64,000 nucleotides of DNA, taken from the NCBI GenBank assembly GCA_031286615.1, contig JAITUA010000003.1, positions 124,001-188,000 on the forward strand. Direction: 5' to 3'. The position numbers and the translations under genes were made by a program. The notes under the pieces are model-generated. The model ran no database searches, was not told the DNA's origin, and worked only from the letters and a program-made list of their open reading frames with translations. The DNA comes from Chryseobacterium sp. GTDB taxonomy: Bacteria; Bacteroidota; Bacteroidia; Flavobacteriales; Weeksellaceae. Positions within the stretch are counted from its first letter, which is position 1. Each line of letters starts with the position of its first letter. Shown here in pieces: positions 17,396-26,423 of this stretch.

Positions 17396-17421
17396 AGTCC
17401 TAAGATAACAATCTCAGGACT
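17396..17421 (-). terminator. Stem-loop between beta-barrel genes
   Basis: AGTCCTAAGAT (17396-17406) and ATCTCAGGACT (17411-17421) pair with one A/C mismatch and a 4-nt loop. The following U-run on the minus strand is short and interrupted, so it may attenuate rather than stop transcription. Confidence 0.55.
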
Positions 17422-17440
17422 AACACATATATTTTATTTA

Positions 17441-18103
17441 TTATTTTGCAAATACATATTTAACTCCAAAAGTCACGGAAGTTAAACTGATGCCAAATTT
17501 GTAATCATCAGTTCTGTTTGCCCCGTCAATATCTCTTTTGTAAGTATTGTATCCGAATTCCCCAATTGTAGCTTCAATTGACCAGTTTTTAGTCACGAAA
17601 TAATCCAGCCCCGGCTTAATATTCACTCCAACATTGGTATAGTTATTTTTTTGTATAAACGGAGCGGAAAGTATAGGATCTCCGCCATTACCTTTACTGT
17701 TAAAATCCACTTGTTCCTGCCCAAATTCCAATGGAACCTGTAATTGGCCGAAGATGTATAATTTATCGGATAAAGTCCAGTATTTTCTTACAAATGGAGC
17801 TACTACAAATGCATTATCTGTATTTTTGATTTCAACTGCATTACTGAATTCGCTTGCATTTACTTTGTATTTGGTAACAGCACTTTTGTATCCTACTCCT
17901 AGTCCTACCGCCAGGTTTGTACCAACAAAATATCCTGCTGTAGGAAGAATCCTGATTACATTATCCTTTCTGTTTCCACCAAATTCATTGGTTTCCTTGT
18001 GATAGAAACCTACCTGTCCTGAAAGGTAAGAAGTTCCTTTAGCGATCTGTGCGTTTGATAAACCGAAAAGCGCCACAGCGCCCATCAATACGATTTTTTT
18101 CAT
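17441..18103 (-). CDS. Outer-membrane beta-barrel protein, tandem copy A
   Basis: 220 residues with a signal peptide (MKKIVLMGAVALFGLSNAQ). Strand motifs include SYLSGQVGFY, PTAGYFVGTNLAVGLGVGYK, VVAPFVRKYWTLSDKLYIFGQ, KPGLDYFVTKNWSIEATIGEFGYNTY (in parts) and a C-terminal TFGVKYVFAK closing strand. It is a clear tandem duplicate of the gene at 18179-18835, which shares the signal peptide, the RKYWTLSDKLY block and the last strand. The loops differ most, as expected for surface loops. Confidence 0.85.
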   Translation of the reverse strand: MKKIVLMGAVALFGLSNAQIAKGTSYLSGQVGFYHKETNEFGGNRKDNVIRILPTAGYFVGTNLAVGLGVGYKSAVTKYKVNASEFSNAVEIKNTDNAFVVAPFVRKYWTLSDKLYIFGQLQVPLEFGQEQVDFNSKGNGGDPILSAPFIQKNNYTNVGVNIKPGLDYFVTKNWSIEATIGEFGYNTYKRDIDGANRTDDYKFGISLTSVTFGVKYVFAK

Positions 18104-18131
18104 GATTATTATATTAGTTTTTATAGAAAAA

Positions 18132-18157
18132 AAAGCCCTAAGAGTTTCTCAGGGCTT
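18132..18157 (-). terminator. Terminator after tandem copy B
   Basis: AAAGCCCT (18132-18139), 2-nt bulge, GAG, loop TTT, CTC, AGGGCTTT (18150-18157). A preceding A-run at 18126-18131 becomes the U-run on the minus strand. Confidence 0.8.
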
Positions 18158-18178
18158 TCTTGCTATATGCTTTGTTTA

Positions 18179-18835
18179 TTATTTTGCAAATACATATTTA
18201 ACTCCGAAAGTTACAGAAGATAAATTCAATCCGAAGTTATAGTTGTTTGTAGCATCACCATCTTTTGGTTTGTAGTTGTTGTAACCAAACTCACCGATAG
18301 TAGCTTCGATAGACCAGTTTTTGTTTAAGAAATAATCTAAACCTGGCTTAACAGTAACACCAATTTTAGTGTATTTAGCTTCAGTAGAAGTAGAGTTAGA
18401 AACAACTGTATTTCCGTTAGTAGCTACAGAACTAGTTTCAGTTTCAGTTTTTCCAAACTGCATTGGCACTGCTAATTGTCCGAAGAAATATAACTTGTCA
18501 GATAAAGTCCAGTATTTTCTTACGAATGGAGCAACAACAAAAGCAGGAGTTTTAACAACGCTCTCGTTTACAACTGTAGTGTTTCCTATAATTGTAGTAG
18601 TAGATACAGTATTCTTTTCAGTTTGGTAACCAACTCCTAATCCGATTGCTAAGTTAGTGTTAACGAAATATCCAACTGTAGGTAATACGTTGAAGTTTTC
18701 TTTTTTATCGTTACCGTTGTTAGATTCTACTTGAGAATAACCAACAGATCCTGATAAATATGTAGTTCCTTTAGCAATCTGAGCGTTTGATAAACCAAAA
18801 AGTGCAACAGCACCCGCTAATAATATTTTTTTCAT
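18179..18835 (-). CDS. Outer-membrane beta-barrel protein, tandem copy B
   Basis: 218 residues with a signal peptide (MKKILLAGAVALFGLSNAQ). It shares almost all strand motifs with copy A (VLPTVGYFVNTNLAIGLGVGYQ, APFVRKYWTLSDKLYFFGQL, closing strand VTFGVKYVFAK). A Ser/Thr/Val-rich loop at about residues 75-90 and another at about 120-145 are specific to this copy. A TAAATTTG -7 box precedes it. The two copies look like a recent duplication, with copy B probably transcribed separately because a terminator lies between them. Confidence 0.86.
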   Translation of the reverse strand: MKKILLAGAVALFGLSNAQIAKGTTYLSGSVGYSQVESNNGNDKKENFNVLPTVGYFVNTNLAIGLGVGYQTEKNTVSTTTIIGNTTVVNESVVKTPAFVVAPFVRKYWTLSDKLYFFGQLAVPMQFGKTETETSSVATNGNTVVSNSTSTEAKYTKIGVTVKPGLDYFLNKNWSIEATIGEFGYNNYKPKDGDATNNYNFGLNLSSVTFGVKYVFAK

Positions 18836-19294
18836 TTTAAAAAATTTTAATACTTTCTGAGGGCAAATTTACAGTGGTCCCCACTAATATTAAAATTTGT
18901 TAATGTGATTAATATCATTATCAAAACCTAGCATTTTGTAAAAATAAATCCTACTTATGAGAAGATATTGTGTTTTTCACAATATTATGAATAAAAAAAC
19001 TACATTTTATTAACGAGAGAAGAATATGTTTAGTTTTTTAAATTTTCACTTTTTTTCTAAAACCCCATGGATTCTGGAAAAATGCTAAAATTAATTAACC
19101 TAAAATACTAATTTTAAAGTTATTAACTCTTAAAATTTAAACAAATGTTTATAATTCGAAGATGTTTTTATCTTTTTCTAATCGCTGTAAGGCCTTTATT
19201 TCAAAAGTTTCCGATAAAAGATCCGTACAGGAGGCTTATATTATATCAAAAAAAATCCGGCCTTTGGCCGGAGTTTTAATATGCAATTGTTTTC
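18836..19294. other. 459-bp gene-free gap with regulatory features
   Basis: The minus strand has TAAATTTG (complement of 18864-18871), a -7 box for the gene starting at 18835. A 13-bp palindrome AGTGG-N3-CCACT (18873-18885) lies in the promoter spacer. An 8-bp hairpin ATATTGTG / CACAATAT with a T5 loop sits at 18965-18985. The remaining sequence is AT-rich with no credible reading frame, until the terminator at 19256. Confidence 0.55.
19256..19272 (-). terminator. Terminator of the 166-residue barrel gene
   Basis: TCCGGCC (19256-19262), loop TTT, GGCCGGA (19266-19272), with eight A residues on the left giving the minus-strand U-run. Confidence 0.9.
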
Positions 19295-19795
19295 TTATTT
19301 CAAAAAGAAATTATAACCAATGTTAACAGCTCCTACATTCCAGCTATAGCTTCCCCATCCTGGCAAGTCACGCTTGTTGCTGATTGACTGGTATCCGATG
19401 TACAATTCACCTTTAGACATTTGATATCCAAATTTAGGCTGTGCATAGAAACCACCATCTACTCCATCTTTTGTAGAAATACCATATCCCAGATCCAAAC
19501 CTACGAAGATAGGCGCTCCAGAGAATCTGTATTTACCAGAAACAGCTACGGGAACAAATCCGAAATCATCAAAGTGATCTTTTCCGAAGAAGTGAGAGTA
19601 CCCAGTTGTTACCCCAAGGTCAAGACCTTTAGCAATATTCCACATATAAGCAGCATCCACTCCTAATGTAAATGAAGATACATCACTTGCATCAGACACA
19701 GGAACACCAATATGTCCACCAATTTTAAAACCTTCCTGCGCTTGAGCAGCACCTCCTAAAAGTGCAAAAGCACCTAGTAATAATAGTTTTCTCAT
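19295..19795 (-). CDS. Small outer-membrane beta-barrel protein
   Basis: 166 residues with a signal peptide (MRKLLLLGAFALLGGAAQA, cut before QEGF). The protein has alternating strands (FKIGGHIGVPV, FTLGVDAAYMWNIAKGLDLGV, FVGLDLGYGIST) and a closing strand NIGYNFFLK. It is shorter than the other four barrels in this array and only distantly similar to them. The minus strand reads TACTTTTG (complement of 19822-19829), a -7 box 27 bp upstream of the ATG. Confidence 0.82.
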   Translation of the reverse strand: MRKLLLLGAFALLGGAAQAQEGFKIGGHIGVPVSDASDVSSFTLGVDAAYMWNIAKGLDLGVTTGYSHFFGKDHFDDFGFVPVAVSGKYRFSGAPIFVGLDLGYGISTKDGVDGGFYAQPKFGYQMSKGELYIGYQSISNKRDLPGWGSYSWNVGAVNIGYNFFLK

Positions 19796-19881
19796 TTTTT
19801 TAGTAGCTTTAAATTACCCTGCAAAAGTACTAATTATTTTTCCATCATAAAAATAGAACCGGTCTCTGATATCTGTATAAC

Positions 19882-19918
19882 AATAGAAAGCAGGACAAAA
19901 ATTGTCCTGCTTTCTATT
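19882..19918 (-). terminator. Long perfect hairpin after barrel gene at 19942
   Basis: A 17-bp perfect stem: left arm 19882-19898 (AATAGAAAGCAGGACAA), loop AAA, right arm 19902-19918. The U-run on the minus strand is weak, but the stem position directly after the stop codon supports transcription termination or 3'-end protection. Confidence 0.75.
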
Positions 19919-19941
19919 ATTTCTAAATAAGATTTCCAGAA

Positions 19942-20604
19942 TTAGTTTCCTCCGAATTTAAAACCTACTCCTAACTGAGCAAAGCTGTTTTTTACGCTAC
20001 CTCCGCTATTATCATTAGATAGATTGGATACTCCTAAGCTGTATCTTGCATCAAAGAAAAGTCCGTTTTCCAACATATATTCAACCCCTAAGAAAGGCGC
20101 AAGGTTTAGTGATTTGATATCTTTTTTAATATCTACATCACCAGTATCTCCTTCTACTTCTATATCAAGGAAATCTGAACCAATAACAGTTTTCTGTTTA
20201 GCAGTAAGGATAATCCCTACATTAAGACCTGCTGCCACAGAGAAACCTTCCGTAATAAAGTATTTTGCAGAAACCGGAACTAAAAGAGTCCCAAAAGTAA
20301 CTTTAGTTGATTCACCAAAATACACCCCTCCGGCATTTACTCCGTCTATTTTTTCTTTGGCTCCCAGTGGTGAGTATAAAACCTCTCCCTGAACAGCAAA
20401 GTTATCATTGAATTTGTACTCAGCCATCCCACCAATATAGAAGGTATATTTCGGAGACATTTTTCTCCCTTCAAGATCATCCTGCTTATCGTCCAGTTTA
20501 ATAGTTGACATTGCGAAACCAGCTTTTGGACCAAATCGAAATTCTTGTGCGTTTGCAGAAATTCCCATAACAGCAACCGCTGCAATAAGTAAAAGTTTTT
20601 TCAT
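19942..20604 (-). CDS. Porin-family outer-membrane beta-barrel protein
   Basis: 220 residues. The signal peptide ends GISANA before QEFRFGPKAG. The opening FGPKAGFAMS, the repeated MAEYKFNDNFAVQGEVLYSPLGAK strand region (in parts), GLNVGI and the closing strand LGVGFKFGGN match the OMP_b-brl_2 barrel pattern. Residues about 140-160 form a very acidic loop. It is transcribed from its own near-consensus promoter at 20634-20664. The exact function is unknown. Confidence 0.85.
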   Translation of the reverse strand: MKKLLLIAAVAVMGISANAQEFRFGPKAGFAMSTIKLDDKQDDLEGRKMSPKYTFYIGGMAEYKFNDNFAVQGEVLYSPLGAKEKIDGVNAGGVYFGESTKVTFGTLLVPVSAKYFITEGFSVAAGLNVGIILTAKQKTVIGSDFLDIEVEGDTGDVDIKKDIKSLNLAPFLGVEYMLENGLFFDARYSLGVSNLSNDNSGGSVKNSFAQLGVGFKFGGN

Positions 20605-20633
20605 GTTTAGTTAGTTTTTACATTTAAGGTCTG

Positions 20634-20664
20634 CAAAACTAACTGTTTTTTTCAAATTAACAAA
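20634..20664 (-). promoter_or_regulatory. Bacteroidota promoter of the barrel gene at 20604
   Basis: The minus strand reads TTTG (complement of 20661-20664), 19 nt, then TAGTTTTG (complement of 20634-20641), a perfect match to TTTG-N19-TAnnTTTG. Confidence 0.75.
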
Positions 20665-20722
20665 TTTTAACTAACTGTTTTAAGGTTAATAAAAGGTTAA
20701 CGGAAACTTTTACTCATTTTCA

Positions 20723-21682
20723 TTAATCATTTCTCTGTCTCTTATCTTCGTCGTTATAGGCAAGAATAATTTTCTTTACCACAGGGTGTCGCACAACATC
20801 TTCTTCCGTTAAGTGCACAAATCCTATTTCTTTTACATCTTTCAGGATTCTCATGGCTTCTCTTAATCCGGATTGTTGTTTTGGTGGCAAATCGACCTGG
20901 GTAGGGTCTCCTGTAATAATAAATTTCGCATTCATCCCCATTCTGGTTAAAAACATTTTCATCTGAGAATGGGTGGTATTCTGGGCTTCATCCAAAATTA
21001 CAAAAGCATCATCCAGCGTTCTTCCTCTCATGAAAGCCAATGGCGCCACTTCAATTACTTTTTTCTCCATAAAACCTTCCAGTTTTTCATGAGGAATCAT
21101 ATCCCGAAGTGCATCATATAAAGGCTGCAAATAAGGATCCAGCTTTTCTTTAAGATCTCCAGGCAAGAATCCCAGACTTTCTCCCGCTTCTACAGCCGGT
21201 CTTGTCAGAATGATTCTTTTCACCTCTTTATCCCTTAAAGCTCTTGCTGCCAGCGCTACACTGGTATATGTTTTCCCCGTTCCCGCAGGACCTATTGCAA
21301 AAACCATATCCTTTTTCTCGGTTTCCTTTACCAGCTTCTTAAGATTGGTGGTTTTAGCCTTAATGACTTTTCCGTTTACTCCTTTTACAATAATATCCTG
21401 ATCGAAAACCAGTTGTTTTTCGTTTTCGTCTTTAATATTCAGGATATTTTCAACGTCTTTCAGCCCAATTGAGTTGTTTTTAGAAATAAAACGGACAATA
21501 TCATCCAGTTTTTGCTTTAGTATATCTAATGCTTCTTGATTTCCCATCGCAAAGATATAATGATCTCTTCCTGTAATTTTAATGGTTGGAAAGCTTGATT
21601 TTATTAAGTTGAAATATTGGTTATTAACTCCATAGAAGATTTTCGCATCGATATCTTCCAAATCATATGTTAATTCAAACAT
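20723..21682 (-). CDS. phoH: PhoH-family ATPase
   Basis: 319 residues. An N-terminal KH-like region (about 30-75) is followed by the PhoH ATPase domain with Walker A GPAGTGKT (131-138). RPAVEAGESLGFLPGD, Walker B FVILDEAQNTT and GDPTQVDLPP follow in the order expected of PhoH. Members are superfamily-1-like ATPases linked to RNA metabolism and, in some bacteria, to YbeY-type ribosome maturation. Length is normal. It is divergent from the DUF62 gene. Confidence 0.93.
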   Translation of the reverse strand: MFELTYDLEDIDAKIFYGVNNQYFNLIKSSFPTIKITGRDHYIFAMGNQEALDILKQKLDDIVRFISKNNSIGLKDVENILNIKDENEKQLVFDQDIIVKGVNGKVIKAKTTNLKKLVKETEKKDMVFAIGPAGTGKTYTSVALAARALRDKEVKRIILTRPAVEAGESLGFLPGDLKEKLDPYLQPLYDALRDMIPHEKLEGFMEKKVIEVAPLAFMRGRTLDDAFVILDEAQNTTHSQMKMFLTRMGMNAKFIITGDPTQVDLPPKQQSGLREAMRILKDVKEIGFVHLTEEDVVRHPVVKKIILAYNDEDKRQRND

Positions 21683-21779
21683 GCAGTATTTTTATTTTTA
21701 GATTTTAAAATTAAAGCTTTTTTTCAAATTTATATCAAATTCTTTTCAACAATCTTTCGGGCTTTCTTTTTATTTTAAA

Positions 21780-21787
21780 TAACTTTG
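21780..21787 (+). promoter_or_regulatory. -7 box for the DUF62 gene
   Basis: TAACTTTG matches TAnnTTTG about 28 bp upstream of the ATG at 21816. The -33 region (TTTC near 21755-21758) is only partly conserved. Confidence 0.45.
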
Positions 21788-21815
21788 CAATACTACACTA
21801 TTCTATAAATTGCTC

Positions 21816-22643
21816 ATGTCAATTATTACCCTTACTTCGGATTTCGGAAATTTAGATTACAGAGTTGCCGCTGTGAAAGGCAAAATTCTGTCTCTAAACC
21901 CTGAGGTTAATATTATTGATATAACCCACGACATCCAGGCATTCAACCTTATACAGACTTCCTATATTGTAAGAAATGCTTATAAATATTTTCCAAAAGG
22001 AAGCATTCACATTATTTCCGTAGACAGTTTTTACAACAGGTCTAGAAAAAATATAATTTATAAAGCCGACGGATCCTACTTTTTGGCGGCAGATAATGGT
22101 CTCTTGAGCCTTATCTTTTTTGATATTAAGCCGGAAGCTATCTATGAGCTCACCCTGAACAACCGTTTTGATGACGTCATCAACTTTACTTCTACAGACA
22201 TTTTTGTGCCTGCAGCAGTACATCTTGCCAATGGCGGACTTCCTGAGGTAATAGGACGAAAAATACATTCAGCCAAACAACTGATGTTCCCAAGGGCGGT
22301 TTATAATGAATCAGAAGGCATGATTATCGGCGAAGTAACTTATATTGATAATTTCGGAAATATAATCTCAAATATCAACAAAGATTTTTTCGAAAACATC
22401 AGCAAAGGCTATGATAATTTTACCATAAAATTCAGAAATTTAAGTCTTTCAAGGATATTTTCCAGTCATACGGAGGTTGTTTCGGATTGGGAAAGGGAAA
22501 CAGAATTCCACGGGCAGTCTGCTGCTATTTTCAATGATAGTCAATTATTGGAGCTTACCATCTACAAAGGAAGCAAGAAAAACGGCGCCAAAAGCCTGTT
22601 TGGACTGAATGTAGGCGAAAATATTTATATTGAATTCAGCTAA
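21816..22643 (+). CDS. DUF62 family SAM hydroxide adenosyltransferase (SAM hydrolase)
   Basis: 275 residues from the ATG at 21816; a TTG two codons earlier is less likely. ITLTSDFGNLDYRVAAVKG opens the DUF62 fold, followed by IDITHDIQAFN, the conserved Asp/His region, and AADNGLLSL. The C-terminal beta domain includes YIDNFGNIISNI. Characterised members are related to fluorinase and cleave S-adenosylmethionine with water or hydroxide to adenosine and methionine. Why the cell does this is unresolved. It is the first plus-strand gene after phoH. Confidence 0.9.
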   Translation: MSIITLTSDFGNLDYRVAAVKGKILSLNPEVNIIDITHDIQAFNLIQTSYIVRNAYKYFPKGSIHIISVDSFYNRSRKNIIYKADGSYFLAADNGLLSLIFFDIKPEAIYELTLNNRFDDVINFTSTDIFVPAAVHLANGGLPEVIGRKIHSAKQLMFPRAVYNESEGMIIGEVTYIDNFGNIISNINKDFFENISKGYDNFTIKFRNLSLSRIFSSHTEVVSDWERETEFHGQSAAIFNDSQLLELTIYKGSKKNGAKSLFGLNVGENIYIEFS

Positions 22644-22706
22644 GATTATATATTTCATAAAAAAACCGATTTTTTTTATATATTTGTCAAAATCTAAAAA
22701 TCAAAA

Positions 22707-24014
22707 ATGGCAGAATACAAATTATTGCTTCCTTCCATGGGAGAAGGTGTTATGGAAGCGACAATTATCACTTGGTTATTCAATGAAGGTGATAACGTAA
22801 AGGAGGATGACTCCGTAGTAGAAATTGCAACAGATAAAGTAGATTCAGACGTTCCGACACCAGTTTCGGGGAAAATCGTAAAAATTTTAAAGCAAAAAGA
22901 TGAAGTTGCAAAAGTAGGTGAAGCCATTGCTATTTTAGAAATTGAAGGAGAAGGCGCAGCTTCAGAAGAAGTAAAAACTGAAACTCCGGCAGCTACTCCG
23001 GATGCTGACACTTTAAAAGCGATTGAAGAGCCTTTACAAGCAACAATTGCTTCAAACGTAGAATTCTCAGGAGACCTTTATCTATCTCCACTCGTAAAAT
23101 CTATCGCACAACAGGAAAACATTTCTGAAACTGAACTGAAATCTATCAAAGGAAGCGGTTTGGAAGGAAGAATTACAAAAGAAGACATACTAGCATATGT
23201 TGCTAACAGAGGAAACCAGCCAGTTCAGCAGGCGGCTCCGGTACAAACGGCATCCACTCCGAAACCAGCTGTTTCTGCTCCGGCAGCTACAATTCCGGTA
23301 AGTGCAGGTGATGAGATCATTCCAATGGACAGAATGAGAAAGATCATCGCTGAAAATATGGTAAAAGCAAAACAAATTGCTCCACACGTTACTTCTTTCA
23401 TCGAAACAGACGTTACCAACGTTGTAAAATGGAGAAATAAAAACAAAGCAGTATTTGAAAAACGCGAAGGTGAGAAACTGACTTTCATGCCGATTTTCGT
23501 AAAAGCTGTAGTGAAAGCAATCCAGGATTTCCCAATGATCAATGTTTCTATCAATGGTGAAAACATCATCAAAAAGAAAAACATCAACATCGGTATGGCT
23601 ACTGCCCTTCCGGACGGAAACCTTATTGTTCCTGTTATCAAGAATGCTGATCAGCTATCACTTTCAGGTCTTGCAAAAGCAATCAATGACCTGGCTTACA
23701 GAGCAAGAAACAAGAAATTAAGACCTGAAGATACTCAGGGTGCAACCTATACTATTTCTAACGTAGGAAGCTTCGGGAACCTTATGGGAACTCCTATCAT
23801 TCCTCAGCCTCAGGTAGCTATTTTAGCAATCGGAGCAATCGTTAAGAAACCTGCAGTTCTTGAAACAGCTGACGGTGATGTAATTGCAATCAGAAACTTA
23901 ATGTTCATGTCTCACTCTTATGACCACAGAGTAGTAGATGGTTCCCTGGGTGGAATGATGCTGAAGCATGTTCACGACTACCTTGAAAACTGGGATCTGA
24001 ATACAGAAATATAA
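22707..24014 (+). CDS. 2-oxoacid dehydrogenase E2 (lipoamide acyltransferase), probably branched-chain
   Basis: 435 residues. The N-terminal lipoyl domain has lipoate-acceptor Lys44 in EIATDKVDSDVP. A linker with Ala/Pro-rich stretches surrounds a peripheral-subunit-binding domain (YLSPLVKSIAQQENI...GSGLEGRITKEDI, about 125-160). The catalytic acyltransferase domain ends with SHSYDHRVVDGS (catalytic His). It differs from the SucB-type E2 at 38835-40088, and no E1 gene is adjacent. Assignment to the branched-chain complex rests on general resemblance to flavobacterial E2 proteins and is uncertain. A strong terminator follows. Confidence 0.85.
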   Translation: MAEYKLLLPSMGEGVMEATIITWLFNEGDNVKEDDSVVEIATDKVDSDVPTPVSGKIVKILKQKDEVAKVGEAIAILEIEGEGAASEEVKTETPAATPDADTLKAIEEPLQATIASNVEFSGDLYLSPLVKSIAQQENISETELKSIKGSGLEGRITKEDILAYVANRGNQPVQQAAPVQTASTPKPAVSAPAATIPVSAGDEIIPMDRMRKIIAENMVKAKQIAPHVTSFIETDVTNVVKWRNKNKAVFEKREGEKLTFMPIFVKAVVKAIQDFPMINVSINGENIIKKKNINIGMATALPDGNLIVPVIKNADQLSLSGLAKAINDLAYRARNKKLRPEDTQGATYTISNVGSFGNLMGTPIIPQPQVAILAIGAIVKKPAVLETADGDVIAIRNLMFMSHSYDHRVVDGSLGGMMLKHVHDYLENWDLNTEI

Positions 24015-24053
24015 GTAATTAGCAATGCGTAATTTTTGCTGATTTCAAATACT

Positions 24054-24081
24054 AAACCTTCGATTTAATCGGAGGTTTTTT
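24054..24081 (+). terminator. Terminator after the E2 gene
   Basis: AAACCTTCGAT (24054-24064), loop TTA, ATCGGAGGTTT (24068-24078) with one T/G pair, then a T-run. Confidence 0.88.
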
Positions 24082-24268
24082 GTTTTTGGCAGTCAAACAT
24101 AATAGAATATCAAAAGATTAAGCAACATAAAAGACTAATTAAAAATAATCAAACAAAAGACATTTTGTTTATTAAATTATCAATAAAACAAACGCAATAA
24201 TACATTATCACAACTTATTTTGAAATTAGATTTATTAGCATTATTTTTAAACAAATAAATATTCAATA

Positions 24269-24892
24269 ATGGATCTGGATTACAGAAAGTATGACATGAC
24301 AAAATTTTCTGCCTTCACTGAGCAGGACGAAAAGCTCATTACTGAAGTTTACGATCAGCTTTCTATAGATTATGATATTTCAGTGATTAATATTGAAGAC
24401 TCACCTTATGAGCAATTCAGTTCACATGACATATATCCATTATTCATCCCTCAAATCTGTTACCGGGTAATAGACAGAAATAATAACAGTTCTTTCTACC
24501 TTTTTGTTGTCAGTAAAGTTGGGGTTACATCAAGAGGAGGTCGTTTAGGCCGTAAATTTGACACCGTTCAACTTTGGGGATTAAAAAAACTTGAAGAAGA
24601 TTTTGGGTATATTTCCATTAACAAGAAAAGATTAATGGATAAGATTGCAGGAATCTTCAGCAGTTTTAATATCAATTTTAAAGATCATGATTTTAAAGAT
24701 TTCTATGTTTTAGGAAGTGATCAATATAAAGCCATGAATTTTTTAAATCCCAAGAGAAAGGAAACGATAAAGGCCTTTCCAAATGAAAATTTCAAACTTG
24801 AAGTGAGAAACACTATTTTAAGCTTTGGTTTACCGGAAATACTTACCATTGAAAATAGCAAAATCATCTCAAAGTTTTTAAACAAAATATAG
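24269..24892 (+). CDS. Orphan protein of unknown function
   Basis: 207 residues, no signal peptide, membrane helix or family motif that I recognise. Its centre has CYRVIDRNNNSSFYLFVVSKVGVTSRGG and GRKFDTVQLWGLKKL (in parts), suggesting an alpha/beta fold with a basic patch. The C-terminal third is helix-rich and Lys-rich. It starts after an unusually AT-rich 250-bp gap and ends 42 bp before the ClC gene, so the pair may share a transcript. It could be an acquired gene; database comparison is needed to say more. Confidence 0.7.
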   Translation: MDLDYRKYDMTKFSAFTEQDEKLITEVYDQLSIDYDISVINIEDSPYEQFSSHDIYPLFIPQICYRVIDRNNNSSFYLFVVSKVGVTSRGGRLGRKFDTVQLWGLKKLEEDFGYISINKKRLMDKIAGIFSSFNINFKDHDFKDFYVLGSDQYKAMNFLNPKRKETIKAFPNENFKLEVRNTILSFGLPEILTIENSKIISKFLNKI

Positions 24893-24934
24893 TTTCCAGA
24901 ATTTTACCATAATTTCATCCCTCAAAACAGACAA

Positions 24935-26287
24935 ATGCTGAAAATTTTCATCCTTATACGGAAATCCATCAAAAATTCTTTTGACAACATCCGGAACGAA
25001 CAGCTGAAGCACAACCTTCTTCAGGCCATTCCTTTTTGGATAGGATCCGTTATTACAGGTTTTTTTGCCGTAATGTATGCACAGGTTTTTGCATGGGGTG
25101 AACATCTCATGAATTTTATCTTTGACTGGCATGCATGGATGATTTTCATTATTGCTCCCATAGGATTTGTACTTTCCTGGTGGCTGGTGAAAGAATTTGC
25201 TCCCAACGCCAAAGGAAGTGGTATTCCACAGGTAATGGCTGCAGTAGAGCTCGCCAATCCCAAAGAACACCGGAAGATCAGAAATCTCCTGAGTATTAAA
25301 ATCATTTTTTTCAAAATCCTTTCCTCTGTTATTCTGGTAATCGGAGGCGGTGCGGTAGGACGTGAAGGACCTACCATTCAGATTGCAGGTTCTGTTTTCC
25401 GAAAAGTCAACGAGTATCTTCCCGAATGGTGGCCGAAGATCTCCAAGAAAAACATGATTATGACAGGAGCCGCAGCCGGGCTTGCAGCAGCCTTCAACAC
25501 TCCGCTGGGAGGTATTGTTTTCGCTGTTGAGGAGTTGTCGAAAACCCATATCAATTACTTCAAAACTGCTCTATTTACGGCTGTCATTATTGCAGGTTTA
25601 ACGGCCCAGACTTTGGCCGGATCTTATTTATACCTGGGATATCCCAAGACCAATGATGTTTCTTTGATGGTAATGTTTCCCATTCTCCTTGTTGCTGCAG
25701 TTGCAGGCATTCTCGCCAGTCAGCTTTCTGTTGCTATGCTTAAAATCAACGCCTGGAAAAAGAACAAACTGAAAACGGATAAGGCCAATGTGATATTCCT
25801 GATTATTTGTGCTTTAATTATTGCTTCAATCGCTTATTTCATCAACAGGGAAATTCTGGGCTCCGGGAAAGAAATTATGGAGCGTGTCCTTTTTACGAAG
25901 GATAAACACGAAGACTGGTATGTTCCGGTTTTAAGGATGCTTGGTCCTGCCCTTTCTTTTACTTCCGGCGGTGCGGGTGGAATTTTTGCCCCTGCCCTTA
26001 CAGCGGGAGCAAGTATCGGCTCTGTTATTTCTGGTGCTATTCATTTAACACCCAACGAAACCAATGTTGTTGTTTTGGCCGGAATGGTTGCTTTTCTCAC
26101 GGGAATTACCCGGGCCCCGTTTACTTCAGCCATTATTGTTTTGGAGATGACTGACAGACATTCCCTGATCTTCCATCTGATGCTGGCAGGAATGGTTTCT
26201 TCCATTGCTTCTATTTTAGTAAGCAGACATTCGTTATATGATGTATTGAAAGTCAATTTTCTGGCGGAATTAAGACAAAAAGATTAG
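24935..26287 (+). CDS. ClC-family chloride channel / transporter
   Basis: 450 residues with about ten or more membrane segments. The three anion-selectivity loops are clear: KGSGIPQV (93-100), GREGPTIQ (142-149, gating Glu144) and SGGAGGIFAPAL. The proton-pathway EE pair (Glu199-Glu200, VEELSKT) seen in bacterial ClC exchangers is present. That favours a Cl-/H+ antiporter rather than a pure channel. There are no C-terminal CBS domains. It would sit in the inner membrane and help pH or ion homeostasis. Confidence 0.92.
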   Translation: MLKIFILIRKSIKNSFDNIRNEQLKHNLLQAIPFWIGSVITGFFAVMYAQVFAWGEHLMNFIFDWHAWMIFIIAPIGFVLSWWLVKEFAPNAKGSGIPQVMAAVELANPKEHRKIRNLLSIKIIFFKILSSVILVIGGGAVGREGPTIQIAGSVFRKVNEYLPEWWPKISKKNMIMTGAAAGLAAAFNTPLGGIVFAVEELSKTHINYFKTALFTAVIIAGLTAQTLAGSYLYLGYPKTNDVSLMVMFPILLVAAVAGILASQLSVAMLKINAWKKNKLKTDKANVIFLIICALIIASIAYFINREILGSGKEIMERVLFTKDKHEDWYVPVLRMLGPALSFTSGGAGGIFAPALTAGASIGSVISGAIHLTPNETNVVVLAGMVAFLTGITRAPFTSAIIVLEMTDRHSLIFHLMLAGMVSSIASILVSRHSLYDVLKVNFLAELRQKD

Positions 26288-26423
26288 TCAGAAAATCTCT
26301 GTTGAAAGTTGATTTTTTTTAAAAGCAACTATTGAAAACAATTTTTAAATATAATATAAGTAACCCCAAAAACACTAAACTTTAAATCCAAAACCATCAA
26401 CACTCAACTATTTCACAAATCCT

